Shown: in pieces, positions 10,701 through 22,154 of the stretch | Layout of the letters: every line of letters starts with the position of its first letter | Position numbering within the stretch: position 1 is the first letter of the stretch | From: Sycobia sp. Sy_11 | Taxonomy: Eukaryota > Arthropoda > Insecta > Hymenoptera > Epichrysomallidae | Assembly (NCBI GenBank): GCA_018907035.1 | Contig: JACCIC010000300.1 | Coordinates: forward strand, 342,501 to 406,500 | Length of the DNA stretch: 64,000 nt | Direction: 5' to 3' | Program-made: the position numbers and the translations under genes | The notes under the pieces: generated by a model | What the model saw: the letters and a program-made list of their open reading frames with translations, nothing else | Told to the model about the DNA's origin: nothing | Databases searched by the model: none

Positions 10701-12290
10701 GTTATTTGAGAGCCTCGAAAATAACTTATGCCAAGCAATCTGTAGCCAGATTCGTTGCTTGTACGCAAAAATTAGGATAATCGTCGGCCTCGAAATGTCC
10801 CCTTGCACTAATCCTTCGTAAAATACGTTTGGTCGACTCAACGCGTCCCCGATCGGGTCAATTGTTGGACTACGCCCGCTCTCCCCGACTTAGTTTCGAC
10901 GTAACCGCGTATAAAGTCGCACAATCTAATCCTGATCTAATCCTTAATGGAAAAGTTCCTTCGCAAGCGTAAGTTCTCCAACGGCCCGTAGCCGATCGGC
11001 AACGCTCACGCTCGAATGCCTCGTCCCCGATCGTCCGCGATCGACTAGCAGATATTTTACTTGGGAGCACGTGTAATGGGACGCGATCCTTCACCGCGAC
11101 TAGTCATAACCAATTTCTTATTATACCGTAACGCTTCACGTCCCCCTCGGCGCCCACCCCCTCCCCAACCCCTGTGTCTTTTTGTCCTCGTATATTCCGC
11201 AAAGGATGCAAATTTGTTACAGGTGCTGACGCTGCATTTGCATACATACACACACACACACACACACAGGTATGTGTATATATTTATAGACACGCAGACG
11301 CGGGAGAATCGTGAAACTGCAGAACACGCGGCAGTGAGGAGGGGGGTGGGGGAGAGAAGAAGGAGAAAGGCCGCGGTTAGGGGATAATTTACGCGCGTAT
11401 TAAAGGATTTTTATATAATTATATGCTTAAAGATTGCGCCGCGCGTATACCCGGGAGTTTCCTCCGAGATCGCGCGAGGGCTTTTATTGCTTTACGAGGG
11501 CAATCTCTGCGAGAGAGAAGAAAAAGAAAAAAAAAGAAGACGATGAAGATGAGGAAGAAGACGAGGAAGAAGAAGAAGATGAAGAAGACGACGCAGAAGC
11601 AGCAGTAGGAGGACGAGGAGAGGGAGCGGAAGATAGTTTATTATCTGGCTGTTTTCGCCGCGGAACGGAGAAATGAATGAAAGTACACGCGTAAAGGTTT
11701 ACTGTGATGAGAAACGAAAAAAAAAAAAAAAAAAAACAAAAAAAAACAAAAAAAGAAAATGAAGAAGAAGAGGGAGAGGATGAAAAAAAAGCACACAACC
11801 AAGAATGGTTTACGGGGCCCTCCCCCGGCGCTTAGAGGACTATTTAGTGCGGCTACCGAAATTGACACGCGGGTGGGTGGGGGCGGTGGGAGTGATGCGC
11901 TTTCTCTATGCGTTATTACGCATTCACAAACTCGACGTAATAATGCAATTATAGAAAGACATGGATCGGGGGGGGGGGGGTTTACGTCGCGAGATTGTAT
12001 AATTGCTTGATTCGCTCGGGCGAGGTTGAGCGAGACGGGGATCGTGGGAGGGCGCGCGAAACGCCATCGCGATTGCTCGGAAATCTCGACGAACCCGATC
12101 GATCAAGGGGGGTGTACGTAAATACGACTGCCTAATAGGCGGATTTCACGTGGCTTCGGCCGTGGGCGTTCAGCGAGCGTCGGCGATACCTTTACTGCCC
12201 GAGAGGCCTTTTTCACCCAGGATTTTTCATACTGCGCTCCTCCCGTATTGGCGAGGGGGGGGGAGGGAAAAAATTCTTTTTTTTTTTTTT
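10701..12290. other. GC-moderate to GC-rich block
   Basis: Holds a CA array (11245-11268), a long purine-rich tract (about 11515-11610 and 11716-11790), a 12-base G run near 11970 and T/A homopolymers. No gene is recognised. Acidic or Ser-rich frames come from the purine tract. Confidence 0.7.
11515..11610. repeat. GAA/GAC-type polypurine tract
   Basis: Nearly 100 bp of almost pure A/G on +, with GAAGAC- and GAAGAA-type triplets. It translates as poly-Glu/Asp/Lys on + and poly-Ser/Phe on -. It is a low-complexity tract without start or splice support. Confidence 0.8.
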
Positions 12291-13483
12291 TTTAGTGATA
12301 AATATCGATGTACGGTCGGACGTATTTTTTTTTCCTCTATCTTTTTAGCAATCTTCATTCACGGTCATAATTTGTTTCTCCGCTTGCGAAGTATACGGGA
12401 ATTCTTGGAATTTTTAAAAATATTAACCTTAAACAATAAACTTAGGAAGAAATATTTTTCTCGCATTTATACTCGCGTGCACTTGTATTTACACTTAAAT
12501 ATTGAGCGCATAAGTAGGTCTGTGCGCGCACAAGTCATTCTCCACTGATTGTCTACGTTTCTGTATAATTTAATTTTAATTATTTAAACATAGAGCCATT
12601 ACATGTAAGAATATATAATCCATCGGTAAAATTTTCATTCTAGTTTGGATATTGAAAATCTCGGAATTTCATATTTTAAAATAATTGTACATTTGCGTAA
12701 ATTATAAAATACATCATATGAATGTATATTCAAGAATAATTGAAAGAAATTCACGTAAATAGATAAACATTATGTTCGAAGCTATTAAAATAGAAAAAAA
12801 AAAAGAAAGAAAAATACGATGGTCGAGTAGGCACACTACTTAATAAAAAATAAAGGATATATAAAAAGGCCGTATCAACTTTTCCGATAATAGTAACGGT
12901 AAAAAGTATTAGCATATAAATTGTAATGATAGGTTATAAAAAAAAAGATTTAAAATGTTATGTAAATGGCATGTCTCAATCTTTGCAACGGTATTATTTA
13001 GTTGAGTTGGAGAGTAAAATAATTTTCAGTTTTTCATGGCCGCGTGTAACAAAAAAATAAATAAATAATTAAATAAATAACCACGGGAGACTTTGCTTTT
13101 AGTGTCGTTTTAATATTTATATTTATAAATATAAGTTTAGACAAAATGACAATTAATTTAATTTTAATACACGCAGAAAAGAATCGATTATGTTCGATAT
13201 AGCTTTTGTAATAGATAAAAAAGAAATAGTCCTATACCGCGACATTTGAAACTTTAAGTTTCAATCATATATAAATTTTGAATGTAATGAACGCATAGAT
13301 TTTTATTAATCTTTTATTACAACATCTTTAATAGACATTGATTTAGTATAAATAAATGAAGAATAATTACATCATTTTTTATCTCAATAACTTAAAATTT
13401 GTAATACTTTATTCTGCACTATGATATCAACGAAAAAATAAAATTATATAATATAATAAAGACGTTTATCGATTTATTTTTAT

Positions 13484-13520
13484 GAAATAAGTATTACTTT
13501 TGAAAATAAGTATTACTTTA
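13484..13520. repeat. 18-19-bp tandem duplication
   Basis: Two adjacent near-identical copies of a GAAATAAGTATTACTTT-type unit. Confidence 0.85.
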
Positions 13521-13591
13521 AGTAAATTTTGACTATTTTCTAAATTCAAAGATTTTTATTCGTCGTTCTAATTAATAAGATACCTAAAAAT

Positions 13592-13645
13592 GTTAAGTAT
13601 ATATCATTATTAAGTATATATCATAAAATTAAGTATATATCATAA
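13592..13645. repeat. Three-copy AT-rich tandem repeat
   Basis: TTAAGTATATATCAT occurs three times with 0-5 bp between copies. Confidence 0.85.
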
Positions 13646-14103
13646 AGTTCTTTGATGGTTAATTATTATTAGCTTATTGGTACCAATGAATTTTTGTTTT
13701 ATTAATAAGCGTATTCTTTTATTTGTATGAAAACTTTTAAAATGAAAATACAAATGCATTATCCAATTATATAACAATTTAAATTGGCCATGAAAATAAA
13801 AAATGTGTTTTTTTTTTTTCGTTAACTATCTCTAAAATTAATATTGATTAATTTGGCGATAATGCCTTCGCCCGATCATTATCTGAGGAATACATTTGTT
13901 TTATTGTTTATTTTATTATTTATATTTATATAAGTGTGTGTGTGTGTACATAAAATTATATATCAAGCGATCGTTCTCACAAATCATAATTAGGATCGTT
14001 CGGCGTAGTGCGCGAGCGGTTCAACAAACTCGATGATAAAAGTCATCGTAATGCTTTTATAACCCGGCAATTAGATATTGTTATAAAATTACAATCGTCG
14101 GTT

Positions 14104-14137
14104 TATAAATAGCCGTGGCAAAGGAACGATACCATTT
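14104..14137 (+). promoter_or_regulatory. Candidate TATA-Initiator core promoter
   Basis: TATAAATAG starts at 14104. ACCATTT, matching six of seven positions of the Initiator consensus YYANWYY, places its A at 14134, exactly 30 bp downstream. That is the spacing expected of TATA-driven Pol II promoters. The segment between is GC-balanced inside an otherwise AT-rich block. Downstream only a 17-codon ORF (ATG at 14164) was seen, so the transcript, if any, is unknown and may be non-coding. Confidence 0.3.
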
Positions 14138-14216
14138 GAGTGAGGGGCATTCGAGACGACATTATGACGTACGACGTATATCCAAATACGCACGACGCGT
14201 ATCCTTATACACTGTG

Positions 14217-14218
<2 letters not shown>

Positions 14219-14246
<28 letters not shown>
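14219..14246. repeat. T28 homopolymer
   Basis: Uninterrupted T run about 85 bp downstream of the candidate promoter. It could be a minus-strand A tail, but no retroelement sequence is recognisable beside it. Confidence 0.9.
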
Positions 14247-14249
<3 letters not shown>

Positions 14250-14887
14250 TATCTTACGACTACATAGTGATATTACACGCAAATTTGGCAGTCGATCGGC
14301 AAATGATTTCTGTACGCAGCCACTGGGAAGAAAATTTTCTCGAATTCGCCATTCGCGTACTCGAACGAGTAACTGTAACTGTCCTTTCTAAATTTACACT
14401 TTCATGCTTAATGTAGATATTTGCGGCGTTTCGCAAAAGCGAACGATATATTGTTTAACCAAAAAAAATAAGCCCGTATATTATTTAAACGAAAAAAAAA
14501 AAAGAAAAAAAAAAGAATACCCGTAACACTCTGAAGAAGTTGCAGAATTGGTGAAAAACAAGTTTTAAAATAGAAAAAGAAAAAAATTTTATGTTTCATG
14601 CTTCGGCGAGATAATATCTCACGAAACTGAGTCAACGGTAAAGAAACAACGATTATTTACGATTCGTTCACGATTACGAGAAATAATGAAATTTCGCGCA
14701 AATCGTTATGCTATTTTTAAATATAAAGCAACGATTTGAACAAACACGAAGGCGAAAAATTCGAAAATTGTGAATTAGAAAAAATTTTTCATATTCATTT
14801 GCTACAATTTGAAGTAAATAATATTTGGCTGCATTTGAAAAACGTTCGACTAATTATTCTTGTTTGTTTTTAATATCTGTGAAGCGG

Positions 14888-14919
14888 TGTATATATTTTT
14901 TAAAAATAATATATACACA
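14888..14919. other. Short perfect hairpin
   Basis: GTGTATATATT and its reverse complement flank a 10-nt AT loop. Confidence 0.6.
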
Positions 14920-16770
14920 GTGAATCGTCAATTTTTTTTTTGTTTTTAATCTCTAGTTTCAAATAATTAGGCATTTTCATTTTAAACAAAAGAGAGATTT
15001 GTATTTGTTTTTCAATGATTTAACTTATTTTTTATGCTCATATTTATTAAGAACTAATAATTTTAAGGATTCTTTTACTATCATTCGCAAAAAAACTATG
15101 TACACATAATTATCTTATTTAGCATTAAGGAAATAATAAAAAAAAACTCAATTGATTGTATCACGATATAAAAATTAATATAAACATGTGTGTGTTTAGT
15201 AGATCTTACTTTCTTCACTGAGAAATTATCGAATTATCACTGAAATCAACATATCAATATATAAAAATTTTTAACTATTTTGAATGATCAAAATTTTGTC
15301 TGAAAATTTCTAAAGTTTTTCTCCCGAAGAAGTATGATACATACGAATTATCCAATGATTAATTAAGTTAGTGTTATAATTTTCATTAGTTATATTCGCA
15401 CGATAAATAGTTTATAAATGTAAATTTAATAATTGTTTTTAATAATTAAAATACTGTTTTTGACATACATAGAGCGTTGTCAAACTATAATGTTTAAAAA
15501 TGAAAATAAATAAAAAATAATAATAAAATAAAGATTATTTTAGAAATTACAACTGAAAGTCTAGAAGCAAAAGAAAACAAAAAGTCGGATTCCCTTACGT
15601 TAAGTTAAAGAACAATTTCAATATTCGCCAGCTTGATAAATCTGGGGAAAATCATCTTTTTCACGTAGCATCGAGCACTTCAACACTTTTAATAATTTTT
15701 ATCAATGAGCTCAAAAAGTTCGGATTGCAGTTCTTCTTTGTTCGATTATCTCTCATTCATCATGTTCTAAGCTCGAACCAAAAAAAAAACTTAAAATAGA
15801 CTCGAGATTTTACTTTTTGAGGCCCGTCCATCCGCGTTTTTCTAATTTTAAAAGACCGCAAGCTGACACCTGATCGTAATAAGTAATATAATTTTTCAAT
15901 GACTCGTGAAAAACAATTGCATAAATATACACATCAAGTAATATATAAAAAAACTGGCTATTGTAAAAAAAAGGCGACTTAAGCATCTTTCTGACTTTGA
16001 CGACGAAAATGGGGGGAAAAATCCATTTTAGCGGTTTTACAAAATCAAAGGCAACTTTTTCAGATAAACGCGTAAAACTGCAATGCGGAATAAATATGTT
16101 TATTTTAGGGGAAGCCATTATTACAACCACATAAGTAAGCACACAGCATTAATAATATTTGAAAAGATTTAGACGAAATACTTGGAATGTTTAATCTTCC
16201 CCAAAAAATTTTTTTTTATACGAAAAATAACGATAAAAAAAACAATACCATTGTAGGAGTTGTGGAATTTTGTAATGCACTCCCGATTTAGGATGAAAAT
16301 GCGCGAAAATAGTGGAATGCGTATTTTCAGTTTCGTGCAAATGAAAAACAAACAAAAACGAACGTATGGATTCAAGAAACAACTGAATATTCGAAATTCG
16401 TTCCAAGACAGTCGAATAATTGAATTGTATTAGTATTTAAGTGTACCAATGTACAGGGCTTAAAGAATTTTCAAGATAAATTTCACATGTCTCTTGGCTC
16501 GCTAACATTTTTTCATTCCCTTTTCTGCGGAGCAATCCGAAAGTATACGTATCACACAAGAACGAATCGGAAGCTCAACGGCATATGTAGCTTTACGGGG
16601 TAAAAGGAGAAATCACGGAAGGGATCACGGGCTGCCGCCGTCCTTGAATCGTGCGCGGAGCGCGTTTCTGCGCCCACCCTACCCCTCCTCCCTCCTCTGC
16701 TCCCCCGCCACCTTTGCGCAATCTGTAAATCTCTTTGGCCGTTACGGAGGGCACGGCTTGAGAATCATCA

Positions 16771-16802
16771 TCGACGTCGTCGTCGTCGTCGTCGTCGTCG
16801 TC
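16771..16802. repeat. (CGT)n trinucleotide repeat
   Basis: About 10 units. It reads as poly-Val/Arg/Ser on + and poly-Asp on -. The minus-strand frame across it has no clear start and also crosses the (GA)n array. Confidence 0.85.
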
Positions 16803-17014
16803 CGGCAGCTTGGGGCGAGCCTCCTCGTCCCGCCGCCGCCGCCCGGCAAGGTCAATGCGCCGAACGAGCCCGACCGATTCGTTACCTACAGCCGTATCTG
16901 TGTACGCGAGTTCTTGCCGAGGGGACACGCTCGCGTCAGATTTTTTGCTCCAATAAAGGCGGGCTGCAGCGGCCACGAAGCAGGCGACTGCCGCGTCTAA
17001 GCGTGCCGGGGCGC

Positions 17015-17018
<4 letters not shown>

Positions 17019-17057
<39 letters not shown>
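17019..17057. repeat. (GA)n array
   Basis: About 19 GA units. Confidence 0.95.
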
Positions 17058-17059
<2 letters not shown>

Positions 17060-17305
17060 GGAGGCTTCGCTCGGGACCCATAAATTGCGCACCTTCCAGG
17101 GTCGTGGGGAGGGGGGGGGCCAGAGCGTCAGGTTAACGGGGGATAGCCATTGTTCCCCGACAGGCTGCCAGAATCCTCGTCCCCCCCTCCCTCCCGCGCC
17201 GTCCCCTTTTGCGTATACACGCGGCGTTAAAATTAAGGAATATATCGCGCGCAACGGGAAGTTGGTGTGGAAGCCTGGTGGCTTTCTCTGGGCGGGCGCG
17301 TACGG

Positions 17306-17329
17306 ACACACACACACACACACACACAC
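17306..17329. repeat. (CA)n array
   Basis: About 12 CA units. Confidence 0.9.
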
Positions 17330-17617
17330 GCGCAAAGCAGCAGCCGTGCAGCTACGGCAGCACGATAGGGTTTATTCGGCAAATTCCTATAGATACACGT
17401 TATGGATATTTCTCCGAGCCATCCGCGGTATTTGATCAATCTCGGTGGCCGCGCGCGGACGATAACCTGCGAGAGACCCGAAAAAATACAACAAAAAAAA
17501 AAAAACATAACAAAAAGAAAAGAGAAGAACGAAACGAAGCGTTTGCCCTAGACCCGATCCCTTCTCGGACAGTTCCACGAATTGAAACGCGAACGCGCGC
17601 ATTCGCATATAGATACA

Positions 17618-18025
17618 ATGCGTACGTGCATAACGTATGCGCATGCGCATAGATGTACACGCATTAACCTTTATCGCGAGATTTATATATATTATGCCTC
17701 GGCAGTAGTCCTCGAATACATGCCGCGCGTTAAGTGCACAGTTCGAGATGAGTGTACCAATATACTATACATCGGTACACGTAATCGGGCACGCGTGTAT
17801 AGAAATATTTTTCTTCTTCGATTTTTATTCTACATCGAGACTCATGTCGTATTGAAATTTTCTGCTTTTCTTGGAAATTTCTTGGCACAGACCACGCCTG
17901 TCGAAAACGGTTATCAATTGTCGTTTACAAAACAAATGACCATTTCATATAGGAAAAGTCGCCGTTTTATCGCAATTTTAATGTGGAACTTAGGATTTTT
18001 TTTTCGAAGAATAATTAAATTTTAA
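17618..18025 (+). CDS. Uncharacterised 135-codon open reading frame
   Basis: I do not recognise it. ATG at 17618 opens a frame of 135 residues to TAA at 18023-18025 without crossing a microsatellite, which is unusual here. The product would be basic, with two hydrophobic patches (around residues 64-90 and 118-130) and scattered Cys, but no family motif. With six frames over 64 kb a few open frames of this length are expected by chance. Codon choice is not distinctive, so it is listed as a low-confidence hypothetical. Confidence 0.1.
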   Translation: MRTCITYAHAHRCTRINLYREIYIYYASAVVLEYMPRVKCTVRDECTNILYIGTRNRARVYRNIFLLRFLFYIETHVVLKFSAFLGNFLAQTTPVENGYQLSFTKQMTISYRKSRRFIAILMWNLGFFFRRIIKF

Positions 18026-19090
18026 AAGATTAATGCTGAATGTGACGAATTACTGTCATATTTCAAAAGGAAAAAACAAAATTACACTTTCTTGCTTGTT
18101 TTTTAGGTTTTATCCGTTCAATTCTAGACACGTTTTGTCATTATTGATTGAAATAGACTACAGATCTAATTATCGAAGGGAGAGCATTATAGATTATTAA
18201 TGTCCACACCTGACATTTCGATCGATTTCGATGACAAATACGATTTTGATTTATGAGAAAATTTCTCAATCGCCGTGTAATTTGGTTTTCGAAAGTTTAA
18301 ACTAGATATTTACAGATATACTAGCTATAATTACACAAATTTACAAAAATCTATTGAAAGATTGGATGTGTGATGAAATAAATTAAAACAAAAAAAAAAG
18401 AAATATCCTTAACATTGACTTGATCATATTTCGTGTGCATTCCCCGTGGTATTTGAAACGCATTAAAATGAAGAAGGCTATATTCTTAAACATATTTTTT
18501 TAGTTCTTAATTTTTAAGATATAATTTTATAAATTTTCTTTTTCTGCTTCGTGTTGTGAATTTGTATTCTTAACCAGCCTACAGAAGACTTATCCGTCTC
18601 TGCTATATTATGCATATATAATATACGTATGAAAGTAAATTGGAAGTATAAATCCATAAATTAAATAAATAAATAAATAAATGAATAAATAAAGATATAT
18701 ATATATATATATATAGGCTATGCAACCTCTTATCTAGCAAAAATCTCGTATTGTTACAAATTACTTTTAAAACGATTATGGTACTGAGGTATGGTATTTA
18801 TACATGCATTGGTAGAGTATATGAAATGTTTTAGTGCCCTGCTCGGATACGATTTTTCGACTTCGCGTACTACTTCTTCACGATTCACTAATACTCTCCA
18901 CTTATACAGCATTTTATATATATATATTTTTTTAAGTATTCACAAATCGAATAATTTGATTTTTTAAAAGAGCTCTTCTGTCCGTCCTGTGATTTAACCG
19001 TTACCAAACCCTTAATGTGTCGATATCTCAGGATTCACACGGTTTCAAACTTGCATAACGCGATGACACATCGTTGGATCGCCGTTTGCC
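17801..19090. other. AT-rich spacer
   Basis: Repeat-poor except for an AAAT-type tetranucleotide stretch (18662-18694) leading into a short TA run (18695-18715). Apart from the end of the frame at 17618-18025, no gene is seen. Confidence 0.7.
18662..18715. repeat. (TAAA)n-(TA)n compound repeat
   Basis: About eight AAAT-type units with one G substitution, followed by 10 TA units. Confidence 0.9.
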
Positions 19091-19454
19091 GGTATAAATT
19101 TTTACCCCGTCTACGTGCATGCGCTATTCAGCGGCGCGCGTGAATCATCGTATAAAATCGCGATGGATAACGAGGCGAAGTCAGAGGACCGGACGGCGCT
19201 CGGCCATTTATACACGCTGTTAAGCATCGCGCGGCGGTGGACGGAAGGGACGCGAGAAAAAGAAAAAGCTCCACGTACCGTCGGGGCACCGTCCGGCGAG
19301 ATTAACTCTGGCCGTATCCAGCGAGGACCGTTCGTTTCTCCGATACTTGCACGATCCCATCGCCTTCCTCCATCCCCCCCCCGCCCCTTCCCCGTTTCCC
19401 ACACCGCCGCGCGCCCGCGAGAAACCGAGGTGGACTCGCGCGCACGGAGCCACG

Positions 19455-19496
19455 AGGTGGAGGTGGAGGAGGAGGAGGAGGAGGAGGAGGAGGAGG
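19455..19496. repeat. (GGA)n trinucleotide repeat
   Basis: About 13 units. It reads poly-Glu on + and poly-Ser/Pro on -. Confidence 0.9.
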
Positions 19497-19638
19497 CGGG
19501 GGAGAAGGAAAAAACGCGGGAACGAGGCAAAGTGCCTGCGCGCCGCGCGTGCCCCGAGAGAAATCGGAGAGTCGGAGCCGGGAGGGCGAGCAACGCGCTA
19601 TGCGAATACCGGCCTGCTGGCACCGACGCATCGTGTAC

Positions 19639-19705
<67 letters not shown>
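19639..19705. repeat. (TA)n array, about 33 units
   Basis: One TG substitution near 19651, otherwise perfect. Confidence 0.95.
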
Positions 19706-19706
<1 letters not shown>

Positions 19707-19831
19707 CGGACGAGCGGGCGGGCGGATGGCGCAGCGCACGACATCGAGTATCAACAACAATACCGCGCGGGCCGCGCTCGCGCATCCGCGAGCGAGAGTC
19801 GGCGAGAGCGAGGGAGAATAAGGGAGAGACG

Positions 19832-19835
<4 letters not shown>

Positions 19836-19872
<37 letters not shown>
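19836..19872. repeat. (GA)n array
   Basis: About 18 GA units. Confidence 0.9.
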
Positions 19873-19875
<3 letters not shown>

Positions 19876-20310
19876 GACCGAGCGAGCGAGCGGGGAGTCG
19901 GATCGGGGGAAGGGGGCTCGCGTCGTAGCGCGCGCTGCCGACGAGGAATTCAAAATGGCCGTCGGCGGGCATAGCCCGTTTCCCCGCGCCGAGCGCACCG
20001 GGCCGCGGAGGTTGTATAGAGCGAGTCGCGGGGACGCACTCGTATATATAATATATACGTATATGTGTGCGCACGCGCACGCACGCACACACGATCCAAG
20101 GTATGCGTGGGCACCTTCCTCGGCGCGCATATGCTCGCCGCATGCGGGCTCCTCCATACGGGGCTGATACGCCGTGCCGTTCGCCCTCTCTCGCTCTACC
20201 CTCCCACCGCCGGCGACGACGCAACTCGTTCTCGCCTCTTTTGCGGGCTCGATCTCATACGCAGATACGCACATGTGTACCGAGGGCATCTGTGCAGTGT
20301 GCACGTGTAC

Positions 20311-20313
<3 letters not shown>

Positions 20314-20360
<47 letters not shown>
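20314..20360. repeat. (TA)n array, about 23 units
   Basis: Perfect TA run between TG-rich and CA-rich flanks. Confidence 0.95.
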
Positions 20361-20369
<9 letters not shown>

Positions 20370-21142
20370 TACATATATACACACATCACACGGACACGTT
20401 TTACAAATCTCTCGCGCGATGAATCTATACGCCGGAGCTCCAGATCTGCAGCTTCCTTCGCCGTCGGGTAGGCTCCGACCAGATATATATATATATACTG
20501 TGCGTAGGATGTGCGATCGGCTCGACGGTTGGGATGCGAGAGGCCAGACTGGTTTACTATGCATATACACATATATAGTAACAGGATTTTGGATCAGCCA
20601 CGGCCGTACGCGATTGAGAGAGAGAGAGAGAGAGATAGAGAGATAGATCAATGGATGATGCGTTTTTGATCGACAGATAATATAGAAATACACGCGAGTC
20701 CGGCTTAATTTCACCTTCGAGGCAAACCTTTCACGCGAGCTAAATATATTGCTCGCTTTTATTATATATTACAAAAGCGCGCTGTATATCTGTGGAATTT
20801 TCGCTCGACACTCGGGCGTTTGCGCGTCGTCGGGAACGCGAATCTACGCCGCGCGATCTCTGGCGGCGAGACCCGAACTAAGCCGGCCCACGCCTCGAGC
20901 TTCAACTGCGCTACACCCTCGTCCGCGCGCCCTCTTGCGCGATGATGCTCGCGAAACTCCCGAATTTCGCGGCGTACGCTGTATTGAGGAAAAAAAGCCT
21001 CACGATGCGAGAGGCGACGAAGTTTCAATCACTGATTCGTTCCCGATTTGATTCCGATTGGCAGCAAAATTTGTTCGCGCTGAGTTTTGAAAGTCTACGA
21101 GGCACTGGTAAAGCCGTCGTTCCCACGATACTGTGTTTGTGT

Positions 21143-21164
21143 CTGTGTGTGTGTGTGTGTGTGT
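21143..21164. repeat. (TG)n array
   Basis: About 11 TG units followed by a T run. Confidence 0.85.
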
Positions 21165-21930
21165 TTTTTTTGCACTCGTACACTAATTGCCTGTCTCTAA
21201 TTAAATTTAATATGCACTCCAATGTCCGAGGAATACGAGCGGGTGCGGAAGGTTTTGCGAGAACGACGCGGCAACGACGACATTCCAATGAACAAACGAA
21301 CAATTCGTTTTCGTCACTATCAATTGGAACCTCGCCCGATTTTCACACGTGTCAGCGAATTATTTTTGAGATATACCTGTAATAATTGGTCAATTTTCCA
21401 ATTGACGAACATGACCGACAAATCGTACATTTTTTACACTATCAATGACATATGAATATTGTCGTTGGAATGAAATTGTGCTTCGATAAATTGTAGTGTC
21501 TATTTGTGGGCTCTAATACAGTAAATTATTTAATACAAATAAATTGTCGGAAAAATATAAATTAACCAAAAGCGCGGCAAAAGTATTACCCGTCAAACGC
21601 GATGAACATAATACTTTGTCTTTATTCAGAATAATTTACAACTCTATAATTGATAATATATAAACAACGACGGATGATGTTGAAATTTTTAAATGTTTCC
21701 TCTAACGAATATATGGCTATTTTAATTATTTTTACGCGTAAATCTTATTCAATCTTAAGGAAACAAATGCACTTACAATCTATATAAGCTCAGAGTTATT
21801 CAAATAGAGTTCTTATTACTTTCCATAGAATTTCAAATACCACATTTTCTCAATTGTATAGCAAAATAATTAATCAATTTCAGATAAATATGAGTTCTTT
21901 TCACGTAAATTTAATTAAATAATAATTAAA

Positions 21931-21962
<32 letters not shown>

Positions 21963-22121
21963 ATTTTATTTGAATTGTTAATGATTCAAGGACCCTTGGC
22001 CTGATCCTATTAGGCCTATACTCAAGAACGACCCTGGCCATGGAAATATATATTGTCGTCAGTGACCGATGTTTATACGTATATCAAAGCGATGAGATCG
22101 AGTTTAGCTGGATTTCCTTTT

Positions 22122-22123
<2 letters not shown>

Positions 22124-22152
<29 letters not shown>
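22124..22152. repeat. T29 homopolymer
   Basis: Uninterrupted T run, with no retroelement context seen. Confidence 0.9.

Positions 22153-22154
<2 letters not shown>

Larger units (their letters stand above)
12291..16560. other. Longest AT-rich repeat-poor block
   Basis: About 4.3 kb of AT-rich sequence with no long TA array. Contents: an 18-bp perfect palindrome near 13115-13132, tandem duplications at 13484-13520 and 13592-13645, the core-promoter candidate at 14104-14137, a T28 run at 14219-14246 and a short hairpin near 14888-14919. Minus-strand frames at 15810-16142 and 16191-16406 have no domain or splice evidence. Confidence 0.7.
16561..17800. other. GC-rich block
   Basis: Contains a GTC/CGT trinucleotide run (16771-16802), a GA array (17019-17057) and a CA array (17306-17329). 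No supported gene. Confidence 0.75.
19091..21140. other. GC-rich microsatellite block
   Basis: Contains GGA repeats (19455-19496), the longest TA array complex (19639-19705), a GA array (19836-19872), TG/CA-rich DNA near 20055-20095, a TA array (20314-20360) and a GA stretch near 20617-20640. Open frames of 350-420 codons crossing this block on both strands are low-complexity artefacts. Confidence 0.85.

Noticed and set aside
14219..14246. T28 (and A/T runs at 7212, 22124, 53838) as retroposon tails
   Set aside because: No adjacent reverse transcriptase, SINE promoter boxes or target-site duplications were seen; plain homopolymers are common here.
19111..20382. Open frames of 350 and 423 codons on opposite strands
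   Set aside because: They cross (TA)n, (GA)n and (GGA)n arrays and consist of Tyr-Ile, Arg-Glu and Ser-Leu runs. Dinucleotide arrays have no stops in most frames, so length is not evidence of coding.
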